Origin: Micropterus salmoides
Lineage: Eukaryota > Chordata > Actinopteri > Centrarchiformes > Centrarchidae
Reading direction: 5' to 3'
DNA length: 64,000 bases
NCBI RefSeq assembly: GCF_014851395.1
Contig: NW_024041150.1
Coordinates: 32,747,585 to 32,811,584 of the forward strand
Part shown: positions 11,183 to 24,200 of the stretch, piece by piece
Position numbering within the stretch: position 1 is the stretch's first letter
How the letters are laid out: each line of letters opens with the position of its first letter
The notes under the pieces: generated by a model
What the model saw: the letters and a program-made list of their open reading frames with translations, nothing else
What the model was told of the DNA's origin: nothing
Database searches by the model: none
Position numbers and translations under genes: made by a program

Positions 11183-11998
11183 AACATTAAAATAAATAGA
11201 TAATACCTTAAATGTGTGTATTGAATTAATTTTGTCCACAGCAGAATTTACACCAGAGTTATTCTGGGGAAATGTTTCAGTTAGAAATAAATTAGTTAAA
11301 TCATGTATGTTTTGATTTTCAAGTGCCTTTTGGTAAGCCCCCATGCTGTCTGGGGTCCATCTGTATGGGTATGTGCTGTTAAACAGTTCACAGGCACTAG
11401 GGGCCCCAGACTCAGCCCTTTTCAGATAGATAGTGATTTTGCTGTGGTCTGAGAGGGGTGTGAGGGGGCTGACTGTGAAAGCTCTGAGAGACATTGGATC
11501 TAGATCTGTAATGAAATAATCTACCGTACTGCTGCCAAGAGCTGAGCTGTAAGTGTAGCGACCCAGAGAGTCCCCTCGTAGCCTGCCGTTGACTATGTAC
11601 AGACCCAGCGTACGGCAGAGCTGTAAAAGCTGCATACCGCTTGTATTAGTAAGCTTGTCAAAGCTCTTTCTAGCAGGACATTCAGGGAGGGGGAAGCAGG
11701 TGCTTCCAGATAGCTGTTTGTCTCCCTGGATGTTCATAGTGTCAGCTCTTTCCCCTGTTTGAGCCTTCAAATCCCCACAGAGTAATACATTTCCCATGGT
11801 TTTATAATCCTCCTCAAGAATAGAGAAAATATCTGGCTTGTAGTAGGGGGATTCTGATGGAGGTATATAGATGGCACATATGTAGACATGTTGCTCAGCA
11901 CAAATTATCTGTTTGTTAATTTTCAACCATATATAAGATTCTTCTTTTTTAATAACTTTGATGGACTGGCTCAGTTCTGATTTACACCATATAATCAT
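11183..11998 (-). pseudogene. LINE APE-type endonuclease domain
   Basis: Open frame with the order expected of apurinic-endonuclease-like LINE endonucleases: a VYICAIYIPPSESPYY strand, GDLKAQTG at the GDxNxxxG position (Lys replaces Asn), GRYTYSSALGSSTVDYFITD, and the C-terminal SDHSKI (SDH motif). This domain nicks target DNA in active elements. After about 11200 the frame runs into low-complexity AT sequence, so the native protein is truncated. Confidence 0.7.
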
Positions 11999-12495
11999 GC
12001 CTGCTGAATCTCTGCCTTGAGTTATTGTGGGATTTTTTGTTGGTATAATAATCTCAACGTAGCCATGAGGACAACCAGTGGAAACATCTTCTCTGCACCA
12101 TATCTCCTGTAAAACTATGATGTCAGAGTCTTTTAACTCTCAATTAAAATCTGGATTTCTGCTCTTTAAACCAAAAGCTGATGATCTCAGACCTTGAATG
12201 TTCCAACATGTTATTGTAATCTGTTCAAAAATTAGACAAACACCTTAAAAAACAAATAATAATAATAGTAAACTAGATATTAAAAAATAAAACTAGTAAC
12301 AAATGAAAAGAAAAAAAAGTGTAATAAAGTAAGTGAATAAAATATTAAACTTTGAGTGACATTTTCGAGTGTTTCATGTGTGAAATACTGTTAAGAATTG
12401 TCATTATATTTCTATTCTTTTAAAATGATATCCAACATGCTAAACTATGAATTATTATGATGTCTTCAAGTGTTCTCTGCTCTTCCACCTTGTAG

Positions 12496-13499
12496 CTATA
12501 TGAGGCGAGAGCAGAGCAGGTTTAGGGGCGGGGCTGTGGCTCTTCTCACCGCTACAGCATAGTTTAGCCCAACAGGCTGCTGCTCCTGTAGTCGTGGTTC
12601 TGCTGTTGGGATGAGGGGGGGTATAGGACCTCCAGGCTGGGGGGCTCTCTGGCTGAGTATCAGAGGCCAGTGTTGTGTTGGCTGTGAAGTGGGCTGTGGG
12701 TTGTGATGTTGGTGACGCGGTGGATTTGGTGACCTGGCTGTCCTCTCTGCCAGCCTGTGGTGGATGCATGGTGGAGGTCTGGATGGTCTTGAAGGTCTAG
12801 GAGGTCCTGGAGGTCTGCGTGGGGTCTGTGTTGTGTGGTTACCCCTTGGAGTGGTAGTAAGGCTCCTTCCAAGAGCAACATCCTTCAGGGCCCTAGCAAG
12901 GGTGGGGACTGCATTTCTGTGAAGATGTATGTTATCATACAGGCAGTTCAGGTGGAGGGTCGGGTGGTGGGCTAAGAACACGTTGGGTTTGAGGGCACAG
13001 TTCCTGGAGAGGCTGATATTCACTCTCACTGTGAATGGTGTGGGGGTCTCTCCTGTGCAGCAGCGTGGATATGACTATCTTGCTGGTAGGGAAATTGGTG
13101 GAGGCTTGCTCAGTGACTCTCCTCAGGGAGTCTGCCAGTCTGTCCTGTTGGGACCTTAGGTCGTTGGTGCCTGTATGGATGATGATGTGGCTAGGTGAGC
13201 CTAGCTCAGGCACTGTTAACAGCTCCAGGGCTCTCCTGGTGTTGGGGCACCAGATCTTCTCTGTTCTGTGCCTTGGGAATAAGGTCTTTTCATCCAGGAA
13301 CTTTCCATTAGAGTCCATGAGGAGGATAATGTAAGCCCCTGCCTGTGTGTGTTTGTTCAAACTCAGCTGTCAGGCGTGAGTTGACATTGTCCTGTTCTTT
13401 CTTGGCCTGGAAGTCATTGACAGTAGGAGAGGTAGACTGTTGTTGGTCCAGCTGCTCTCTGATCTGTACCAGTTCTATTTCCATCCCCAAACATTTCAT
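12496..13499 (-). pseudogene. LINE ORF1 with SGNH/GDSL-esterase-like domain
   Basis: Frames 13308-13499, 12935-13360 and 12496-13029 are successive pieces of one protein split by frameshifts. The first is a coiled-coil-like EIELVQIREQLDQQQ stretch. The second has IILLMDSNGKFLDE (block I, the usual GDS replaced by MDS), HTGTNDL (block III) and TSKIVISTLLHR. The third has NCLYDNIHLHRNAV (the DxxH-type block) and a Pro/Arg-rich tail. Esterase-type ORF1 proteins are known from several fish LINE clades. Confidence 0.65.
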
Positions 13500-13729
13500 T
13501 AAACAAGTAATTAAAGCTTAAAGTAATCAAAGCGTATTTGTGTTTGTTTTAAAAAAAATAAAAAAAATATTAAAAATTAAAATAAAATAAATAAATAAAA
13601 CGGTAGCGTGTGTGTTAAAAAATAAAAATATATTAAAAATTAAAATAAAATAAATAAATAAAACAGTAAGCATGTGTGTGTTAAAAAAATTAAAATTAAT
13701 TAAAAATAAAATAAATAAATAAAACAGTA

Positions 13730-13760
<31 letters not shown>
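13493..13760. repeat. AT-rich LINE 3'-end segment, copy 2, locally triplicated, ending in (GT)n
   Basis: Begins like 11055 and then carries three copies of a roughly 60-80 bp unit (AAATAAATAAATAAAAC then GTAAGC and GTGTGTG), with a GT microsatellite at 13732-13760. It suggests that a second LINE 3' end abuts the first element head to tail. Confidence 0.5.
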
Positions 13761-14620
13761 TAAAAAATAAAAATACTTCTCTCTTCTATATTACTTCTCA
13801 CCAACAACAGAATTCAGAATTTCTCTCTCTCTCTCTCTCGTGCTCATTCTAAACGCAGGCGGGCTGAGTATCGGTAAACTAAATGTAGCGATATTATTGC
13901 CAGTAGCCTCCGCTCTTTGAAGACCTGCAAGACAGGTTGCATCATGAAGATTATTGCATATTAACATGGAAAATATTTTTGTTGCTGTTGCTGAGTTACA
14001 TTCGGGGCTACTTCAAAACATCCGGGACTAAAATGACCTGGCAACGCCGATGGTTGTAGCCTATTTAAGTTAAAATAAAGGTTTTTTTTTTATATTTCTT
14101 TATTAATTATATGCTATAACTATACCTGATAGGCCTATATCTAGTTTTGCAGGGAATTCCCTCCTGGTTATGTCCTGATAACTATTTAGATTCTGGAAAC
14201 TCACAAGCAGCGAGGATCAGTCTCTCTTCCAATGATTTGTGCTCTGCGTCGCGTATAAAAAGTTCAAGAAAATTCAACTTCAGCTGCAGGCGGGTGTGTG
14301 CGTGAGGCGAGCACAACCGCGACAGTTTCATGCCTTGTGCTAACCCGCTTCACATCACTCCAACAGGGAAACTTGCTACTGAACATAGTTTATGCTGCTC
14401 CCTGATAAAAGAAAATTGTTTCTGCTGATACCTGTTCAGACACCCCCCCCCAAGAAAACTGGATGGTAACTTGTAAAAGTGTTTGCAAACCACATGTTAT
14501 CGCACTTTTGTGTATATAGCAGTACATTTAAATTAAAAGTGCGAAATACACTTAATCGCAGAAAATCATGCGATTAATCACGAACTAATATATATATACA
14601 TTCAGTAAGTATGTGTGCAC
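13761..14620. other. Unassigned spacer
   Basis: AT-rich sequence with a short CT microsatellite (about 13822-13838). No gene or clear element seen. Confidence 0.4.
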
Positions 14621-14634
14621 TCACACACACACAC

Positions 14635-14694
<60 letters not shown>
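14621..14694. repeat. (CA)n microsatellite
   Basis: Near-perfect CA dinucleotide run with one CG interruption. Confidence 0.95.
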
Positions 14695-14696
<2 letters not shown>

Positions 14697-15209
14697 AATA
14701 GTTAGTATCCACTTCAGTCATCATGGCACCCCAGGAGTGTGAATTTTTATCTCTTGCCTGAGATGAGTGGGAAAAAAGCACAAGAACTCTGTGGACATTT
14801 CTTTTAATGCAAGCTTTAATAATTTTTCTGGTTAGATATGCACACAATTACAGGCTTTACTTTGTTATCTACTTAAAGAGTCTAAACACATCATCTAGGT
14901 TACAACAAGAGGAGGACACAATAGATTGATCCAAGTATATTTCAATTTGGAAAAAGGTCTTTTTAAAGGTTAAGATATATACAACTTCTCTGTCTGACCA
15001 GGTCAGACATAGAAGCAGAGGTAAAAATGCCATTAGATTTAAAAAAGCTGATATACTGAGAAAAATAAAGATGGCTGATACTTGTTAACAAAAATATTAG
15101 GCTTTCAAAGAGGACAATTCCCCACAGGAAACAGGTTTCCAGGAGGTTTCTGGGGATAAGAAAACGCTGGAGGGGGTGTTTCGTTCAAGGCACTGCTTTT
15201 AACCATGTT

Positions 15210-18200
15210 TCAGTCATACAAAAATATCAATATCATTAGATGTAATAATAATATCATTGTTGTAGCTGATGCAGTGGTTGTTGTGTGTAGCGGGGTAGTT
15301 GTTGAGGGAATGGTGGTTGTAGTTGGTGTAGTGGTGGTTATTGTAGTTGGAGGGGTAGTTGTTGCGGGAATAGTGGTTGTAGTTGGTGTAGTTGTGGTTA
15401 TTGTAGTTGGAGGGGTAGTTGTTGAGGGAATGGTGGTTGTAGTTGGTGTAGTGGTGGTTATTGTAGTTGGAGGGGTAGTTGTTGAGGGAATGGTGGTTGT
15501 AGTTGGTGTAGTGGTGGTTATTGTAGTTGGAGGGGTAGTTGTTGCGGGAATGGTGGTTGTAGTTGGTGTAGTGGTGGTTATTGTAGTTGGAGGGGTAGTT
15601 GTTGAGGGAATGGTGGTTGTAGTTGGTGTAGTGGTGGTTATTGTAGTTGGAGGGGTAGTTGTTGAGGGAATGGTGGTTATAGTTGGTGTAGTGGTGGTTA
15701 TTATAGTTGGAGGGGTAGTTGTTGAGGGAATGGTTGTTGTAGTTGGTGTAGTGGTGGTTATTGTAGTTGGAGGGGTAGTTGTTGAGGGAATGGTGGTTGT
15801 AGTTGGTGTAGTGGTGGTTATTGTAGTTGGAGGGGTAGTTGTTGAGGGAATGGTGGTTATAGTTGGTGTAGTGGTGGTTATTATAGTTGGAGGGGTAGTT
15901 GTTGAGGGAATGGTTGTTGTAGTTGGTGTAGTGGTGGTTATTGTAGTTGGAGGGGTAGTTGTTGAGGGAATGGTGGTTGTAGTTGGTGTGGTTGTTGTAG
16001 TTGGCGTAGTGGTGGTTACTGTCGTTGGTGGGGTAGTTGTTGAGTCTGTAAACAGAAGTGAATATAAAAGATACAAGTGAACTTAATATTCCTGGAATTG
16101 AAGAATGGATTGTAAAACATGAAAAAGCAAGAAAGTGTTCTACTTACCACTTCGAACACTCACAATGACACATTGTAACTCTGAGTGATACTTGACTGAA
16201 CTGTGGAAATAAATCAATACAGTAGCTGATTTACAAAATTAATTTCATATTTTTCAACATAGAAAGTCTTTCTTGCTCCAGGAGGACTTTTTCCTCACCC
16301 TATATATATACTGTATGCAAGTGGCAACACATATTATTATAAACACACATCTACAAATATGTAGTATAGATCTATACAGTTCTCAGTAAAGTATTTTTTT
16401 TGTTACGCCCATAGCACACTTGACGATTTTCAAGTATTAAGTGATTTCTATAATAACCACCACTACACCAATTTAGGAAACCCTTTCTTCCCAAAACTCC
16501 TTTATTTCTTTTATTATAACAACTATATTATACCTAGATATATGCAATATTGACTGACAGACCTTTGTCATAAGAAACACAGTTTAAAGTTTTTATTTTT
16601 CTTCTACAGTTTTCATATTATCTTGCTTTAGGGTAATGTTCATGGATAAAGTGACTGACTTGGAAACGGCCTGGACAACAAAACAGATGGGGTGGCTTTC
16701 TCCATTTTGGTTTTCAGACGGCGTCCAACTCAGGATGAACTGTCCAGCTCCCAATGTAGTCTGGATTGTGTTGTATGGCCCACTAAACAGCAGCTCAGAA
16801 ATTCTTTAACAAACATGAGAACGAAGGGCATGGCAAGTTAAAGAAGCATTTCCAAAACCACTATGCCCACAAATTTAGCAGGTCTAGAACATAATATTTA
16901 CAGAACACACTCCTTGTGCACCTGAAAACCTTTGTGGATTAAAAAAACATGGTATTTTAACATATAAAGGTTTATTTTTCACTTACGTGGAGCTATTTGA
17001 TTCTGCTTTGATGCTGATATTCAGGATCTGATTGACAGTGGCGTACAGCTGGGCTCTGTTGGCTGGGGTTGGAGGCAGAAACTTGGGCAGATAAAGTCCC
17101 TCTGTGCAGGATGGCACCACAGGATCCACTGGAACAATAGAAAGAGCAACGATTTAATCCACACTGTTTTCTGAGGATTGCAATACCTGTTGGTCCCTTC
17201 ATCCATCGGTTGATCTACCACTTTGGTGCAGACTAGAACATACATGTCAGTTTTTATGCTCCTGTGTTTGACCATTGTTTCCCACTGTCGTCCAGTTTAA
17301 ATATTTTCCTTTAAATCTACTTTATTTAAAAAAAATAAAATAAAAGTAACCCTGCTGGGCGTATTTGATATGTTTGCTACAATCCCCTCGGGTAAAGCAG
17401 ATGGCAAAATGTAGAACATTAGCTGTAACCACTTGTCAGTCACAAAAAACGGCACTAAGAACAACAACTAAGAGGAAGGACTCGAAGATGGATGAACATG
17501 AGAGGGACGGAATACCTGCCAAAAAGGTTAAAATCCTAATAAATAGGAAGAATTTCTCTTACTCGCCCTACTCCTCTCATTTATTTTCATAATCACTCTC
17601 TTCTACCAATTATTTCGCTTTACCAGTAACCTCTCTCAAAACCACAAGTGAAGCATAATGTGTTATATTGTGATCATGTTCTTGTCATCAATTTTGAAAA
17701 GTTACCCTACACGATACGTTTCTTTATTCTTAAAGAGGTCTTATGATTGTTGAATTTTTCCCTCTCCTTTATTGTATTATATATCTTTTGTGTGCAAGTT
17801 ATAGTGAAAAAACGTCTCGGGTTACGTATGTAACCCTGGTTCCCCGAGAAGGGGAACGAGACACTGCGTCGGTTACGACACTATGGGAACGCCTCTAGGC
17901 GAAGCAGGTCTGAACGTGAATGAAATCACTCCAATCCTATTGGCTTGTTGCTAGAACGGTAAGGTGTGACAGAATAACCGGAGGAGTATAAAGCACACCT
18001 GTACACACTCATCATTAGCTTAAACTATGAAGCAGGCGCTTCAGGCGGGGAGAGAGGTGCGGCGGGCCGAGGCAGTGTCTCGTTCCCCTTCTCGGGGAAC
18101 CAGGGTTACATACGTAACCCGAGACGTTCCCCTTCGAGGGAACTCGAACTGCGTCGGTTATGACACTATGGGAACGAGATACCCACTAAACCGTGCCGAA

Positions 18201-21200
18201 AACCCCGCCTGTCCCAGTGTGCAATAAAGTGGCACGACTAAGAGGAGAGCGCACGAGTGCCAGGTGCTGAAGGAAGGTCAAGACTGTAAAACCGAATGAA
18301 TGTGTGCGGAGTGGCCCAGCCAGCCGCTAAACAAACATCCTGCAAAGAGGCCCCGGAAAAGAGGGCTCAAGAGGCCGCCATGCCTCTGGTAGAATGAGCC
18401 CTCACAGCCACAGGTGAAGGCAAACCGCGCACCTGATAGGCCAGGGAAATAGTCTGAACAATCCAGTTGCTAATAGTATGTTTGGATACAGGGAGCCCGG
18501 CCCTGGGAGACCCAAAACACACTAGCAGCTGGTCAGCCTTCCTCCAACGGGAGGACCTCAGAGTGTAAATACTCAGTGCTTCTGACAGGGCAGAGCAGAT
18601 GAAGTCTCCCGTCCTCCGCCGTCACATGAGGTGGAGGATGAAATGCCTGCAGCACTGTGGACCCTGCCGCACAAGAAGGCACTTTGGGGATGTATCCTGA
18701 ACGAGGGTGCAGGATAGCCCTAATATTCCCCGGGGCAAACTCCAGGCTTTGAGGGGAAACAGAAAGCGCTTGGAGATCCCCCACCCTCCTCAGAGAGGTG
18801 ATAGCAAGGAGAAAGGCCATCTTGAGGGTCAAGTGCTTAGCCTCAGCTGACTCCAGGGGTTTGAAGGGGGCCTCAGCCAACGCCCCAAGAACCACTGCCA
18901 GATCCCAAGTGGGAACCTTGGACCGAGTCGCAGGTCTCATCCTCCGGGCACGACAGAGGAAACGTACAACCAAGGGAAGTTTCCCCAAGGACCCCTCCCT
19001 CAGAGGGGTGTGGAAAATAGCTGCCATGTACACCTTGAGGGTGGAAGGGGAAAGACCAGCAGAGAACCGGTCCTGGAGGAACTCAAGTACCTGAACCACC
19101 GGGCAGGTAACAGGGTCCACCGACCGCTCCCTACACCAAGTGGAGAAAACACTCCACTTCAGGCCATACATCCTCCGTGTGGACGGGGCCCTGGAGCTCA
19201 GGTGGGTCTCGACTGCTCCGGCTGTTAGACCCGCCTCTAGGTACTGTGCCCCCTCAGGGGCCAGACCCACAGTCGCCATATGGCGGGGCAAGGGTGAAGA
19301 ACCCGGCCCTGCGCCTGAGACAGCAGGTCTCTCCTCAGAGGGACCAGCCACGGCGGGCCGTCCAGGAGCGACATGATGTCAGAGAACCACACCCGGGTTG
19401 GCCAAAACGGGGCTACGAGCAGTAGGCCGACATTGTCCTGGCGGACCCGCTCCAGAACCCCGGGAGCAGAGCGACTGGGGGAAAAGCGTACAGACGTAGC
19501 CTCGGCCATGAATGTACCATGGCGTCCAGACCCAACGGGGCTGGAGGAACGAGAGAAACCATAGCGGGCAGTGCGTAGTCTCTTGAGACGCAAACAGATC
19601 CATGTCTATGGGGCCGAACTCTTCGCACAAGAGCTCCACCACTTCGGGGTGAAGTCTCCATTCCCCGGGCCTCAGCCCCTGCCTCGACAGCAGGTCTGCT
19701 CCCTGATTCTGCGTCCCCGGGAGATACATCGCCCTGAGCGATAGTAACCTCTGCTGGGACCACAGGAGGATCTGACGCGCCAGTCTGTCCAGAGGGCGTG
19801 AGCGCAGACCGCCCTGGTGATTCAGATAGGCCACCACCGCTGTGTTGTTCTCTTCGGAACGAACCAGAACGTGGTGGCCTTGGAGATCGGGCAGGAAACT
19901 CCTTAGAGCCTGGAACACCGCCAACATCTCGAGACAGTTGATATGCCACTCGGATTGATGCCGGCGACAAGACCCTCCCAGCACGGGCCCCTGGGACAGG
20001 AACCAAGTTTCCTTCCAAACTGATAGGGAACGAAGACACTTGCGCGTAACCCAAATCAGACGGAGAGGATTTCCCCTCGGGGAAAAACCCTTGTTCCTTA
20101 GCCACCACTGCAGGGGTCTCATGTGCAGCAGTCCAGATGGTATTACGCTGGACGCAGCCGCCAGGAGACCCAACACTCGTTGAAAGTGTTTCATAGTGAT
20201 GGCGTGGCCTAACTTCACCCCTTTCACGGCAGCCAATATGGTGTCGACATGTGCCGGATACAATTGTGCCCGCATCGTTGTCGAATCCCATACAACCCCT
20301 AAGAACGTAGTCCGTTGGGTGGGCGCCAGCACGCTCTTCTTTGCGTTGAGCCTCAGCCCTAAACGCCGCAGATGAGCCAGAACGACATCTCGATGCCGAA
20401 CCGCCAACTCTCGAGACTGGGCTAGGATGAGCCAGTCGTCGATGAAGTTGAAATCCGGATGCCCTGGAGCCTCAGCGGGGCCAGTGCTGCATCCATACAC
20501 TTGGTGAATGTGCGAGGGGAAATGCCAGGCCGAATGGAAGAACCCGATACTGGTAAGCCACACCCCCGAAGGCAAACCTCAGGAACTTCCTGTGAGAAGG
20601 ACGGATGGAGACCTGGAAATAGGCGTCCTTTAGATCTATCGTGACGAACCAATCCTCAGATTGGATGTGCATCACGATGGCGGGGATGATGAGCATCTTG
20701 AACCTGAATCTCCTCAGAGACCGGTTAGAACCCGCAGATCCAAAATAGGGCACGCAGCCCTCCGTCCTTCTTGGGGACTATGAAGTATCGGCTGTAGAAC
20801 CGGCGTCTCTGTCTGGGGGGGAGACACGTTCCACGGCCCCTTTCCTCAGCAGAGTACGAACTTCCTGTCCCAACACCGGACCTTGCTCCGGGCAGACCAC
20901 AGTCCAAACCACCCCCTCTCTTCTGTTGAATTTGGAGGGCGGGTTTTGAACTGTAGTCGATACCCATCTATGGCAGTGCGCAGGACCCACGGAGAAATGT
21001 TCGTCAGGCTCCGCCAAGCCTCTGCAAAGTCTGCCAACGGAACCAGCCCCTCGGGACTGGTGGTCGGTGTCTCGTGTGATCTTCTGGTGGACCCCTGAAG
21101 CCCCAGAACGGCAGGGGGGAGCCGCCGAAGATCCACGGTGAGTGAGTCGGGACACCGCCTGAATGCAGACCCTCAGGGCAGGCAGTACGGCGTGGACTTG

Positions 21201-24200
21201 ATGGTGGCAGGTGCGTCCTGAACGTGTAAACGGCGGGATAACATCACCTGTTGCCACAGCGGAGGGGACCTCGGTCGGCCTCCGGGGGGGGGGGGGTGCG
21301 GGAGGGGAGAAAGACTCCCCTATCCCGGTCTTCCCTGAGCTCCGTCGGGACTGGATGACGGTCCTCAGATCGCGTCTCTCAGACGGCTGAGGGTGAGAGC
21401 GCCGTCTCGCTGCTCCAGCTCCTCGGGGGGGCCCCCGAGAAGCGACACTCTGCTTCCTCTCCTCTCCGTAGGAGCTCGTAGAGGGAAGGGACCTACGCCT
21501 GGCAGCCTCAGCTGCCTTGGGTCCAGACTGGCGAGGGAGGTACTGGCGGAACGCTTCGCACTGCGTCTAACGCTTCGTGGTTCTGCAAAGCTCCGCCAGA
21601 TCTTCCTCGGAGGGACCCCCCCTCTGAACCATCTCCTGTAGCAGGTTGGCTTGGTAGGCTTGAAGCACCGTGGTGTGCAAGCTCGCACCTGCCTGGCCCG
21701 CTGCCATGTATGCCTTCCCCACAAGCGTGGATGTGGTGCGACATGGTTTGGATGGTAACGCCGGCTTCTCCAGGGAGGACGCAAGTCGAGGGGAGAGATA
21801 GCTCGCAAGCAATGCTGGTAGACTTCTTCTTCAGGTAAGACATACTGCTCGTAGGACTGGAGCTTTCTTCAAACAACATACAGAGCGCCTGCTGAATAGA
21901 AAAAAGCTAATGATGAGTGTGTACAGGTGTGCTTTATACTCCTCCGGTTATTCCGTCACACCTTACCGTTCTAGCAACAAGCCAATAGGATTGGAGTGAT
22001 TTCATTCACGTTCAGACCTGCTTCGCCTAGAGGAGTTCCCATGGTGTCGTACTGGCTGAAATGCTTTTGTTTTATATGACTGTGCATGTGCAGAGCCCAA
22101 CAAGGCCTAACAGAAGTAAGATGGTTCACTCAGTTGCTAAAACTGAGCCTTCAACACACTGGGTGAAAAGAAGTGCTTTTAGCAATGTGCAGTATGACAA
22201 AAATCTTGTGTTTTTTTCAAATTTAACCATGTAAACCTATTCTGATACAACCTCTAAATGTAATTATGAACCTGAAAATGAGCATAATATGATCTCTTTG
22301 TGGTGTCAACTTTCACAAAAGTGCAATAACGTGTATGGTAGGTTGACAGCATGGTTCACCATTTGTTGTACACACAATTCATTTTCAGTTAGTTCTTTGG
22401 TAATTTGGGACACAGTTTAGTTAGTTTATGCCTTTGCTTTCAACTGTAATGAAATATAATTAAATATTTTAAACTTATTTCTTTACCGTGAATTAAATTA
22501 AATTAACTTTGTGTCTAAAGTAACTTGATATTATATTTTAGCCTATGATTTGTTAGCTTAATTTATTATTACATCAGTAAATGCAAACAGGCTAGATAAT
22601 TAAGATTAAGATGTTAAAATGATTTAAAAATATATAAAATATTTATTTTATTTATTTATCTGTTTATTGGGTGGCCTCCTATTCTGAAACATATATACAA
22701 TTCATCATGGAAAAGAATAAAACCATAGATTTGACAAAGTGAATAGCCTAAACCTGCATGCATCACCATTGCTGTCTGATTTGATCTACATCTCTGTGGT
22801 TCTGTGTTAATTACCAAATGTGCTAATCAACAAATTTTACCAAAATTTCAAGACAATATCTTTTTATTTTGGTACACTATTACACCATACATGTTTGTAT
22901 ATCACATATGGACACCGTATATTACTAAGTCAACTTTTATACCTTTATACACTTACACTTTTCAAGGCAGAAGTAAAATGCAGTTTACTTATGCTGTCCC
23001 TAAATACCTGATGTCCTGATAAACTTGAATTCACCAATTAGTGATCTATGCATAACCTTATTAAAGCAGGCTAATAATAATACAGTATATAATGATAAAC
23101 ATGTAAGTGCTGAATTTATATGCCCTTTTGTGGTTAAATACCAGTCTTACCAATGAAAACAAACTGGACAGGTATTTTGCTCATAGCGTTGTAGGTAGTT
23201 ATCGTTGTCTGCACCCCGTTAGTTTGAGTCAGGGTGATATGCTGCCTGGGAAAGTCCTCCATGACCAGCTGTACGGCGTATGAACCTTGACTACTGCTAC
23301 TGGTGGGGCTGAATGACAAAGTACAAGACTGCAAGAGGACGAAAAGGGAAAGGTCAAAGGTCAAACTAACTCTGGATGTGTTGTTTTTATGGCAAACTGA
23401 GTAACCTCTGACCAGTGGGCAGAGGTGTAGGATGTCCACAACTCCATTTATTTAGGCTACAAGTTTCCTTCACTCTTTTCCCCTGGCTGGTCAACTTATG
23501 TTGTCATTTGTTTGTATTTGTGTGTTTCACACTACTTACCGGTCACACAGACACTGTATACATACTAATCTGCTAACAGAAACATCTTATTGGAATGCTT
23601 ACTTATTTTGCTAACAATTAGCATTATTTACAGACTATGTGTGGTCTCCATTTTTTGTAACATACTTTTAAATCAGGTTGTGACTATTGAAAGACATGTC
23701 ACTGTGGACGCAACTCACTGGTGAGAGGTTGAGAACAGACGGTGGTGTGCAGTCGTAACACTCTGACAGTGCTGTGTTTGCGAATCTGCATTTAACTTCG
23801 TCTCCATCAGGGTCAAACGCCAACAGGTTGAAATCTCTATGACAGTTTGAAGGAACTCTGAGAGCGAGAGAAAGAGAGAGAGAGAGAACATTCATATCAT
23901 TCTGCATTCGTTTTCATATAAAGCATGAGCTAGTTAGTCAATGTAGCTCTGCCAGTGCTGTGTGCAAGTACATTTGTCGCAGCTACGTTATCTTGTTCAG
24001 ATGGAGATATTTTTTTTTATGTTAACTGTTATTCCATTTTGATGCTGAAAATGGATACGTGTAATCTGACTCACATGCTCCTCAATATTGAAACTACTGA
24101 CACTTGTTTTAACTGGGAATGATATGTTGAAATCTAAGAAAAAACGACTTTGTCTGGTGTTTTTTTTCTTTTTAAAAAAATTAATTTTTAACAGTATGAA

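Larger units (their letters stand above)
10950..13500 (-). mobile_element. Non-LTR retrotransposon with SGNH-type ORF1 and APE endonuclease, reverse transcriptase missing
   Basis: Read right to left: an ORF1 with an esterase-like domain, about 500 bp of frameshifted ORF2 start, then an APE endonuclease that breaks off near 11.2 kb. The expected reverse transcriptase is absent, and the element closes at a TTGAA-repeat tail near 10950-10975. An internal deletion removed the catalytic core, so it cannot move by itself. Confidence 0.7.
17812..22056 (-). mobile_element. DIRS-type tyrosine-recombinase retrotransposon, inactive
   Basis: Inverted terminal repeats (17876-18017 and 21905-22056) share AGCTAATGATGAGTGTGTAC at their inner ends. 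The left end has an extension (17812-17875) whose inverse occurs in the internal complementary region at about 18073-18175. Inside, on the minus strand, are a gag-like region, reverse transcriptase/RNase H, and a tyrosine recombinase. All are interrupted by frameshifts or stops. It lies in intron 5 of unit B in the same orientation as the gene. Confidence 0.9.

Noticed and set aside
12455..12881. Pro/Arg/His-rich frames as separate genes
   Set aside because: They are alternative frames of the LINE ORF1 C-terminal region.
15297..16040. Regular 60-bp repeats as a CRISPR array
   Set aside because: The repeats are contiguous without unique spacers, are in a fish genome and encode amino-acid repeats.
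15205..16080. Plus-strand 291-aa Val/Gly-rich open frame
   Set aside because: It is the antisense of the Thr/Pro repeat exon of unit B; the minus strand has matching splice phases and homology.
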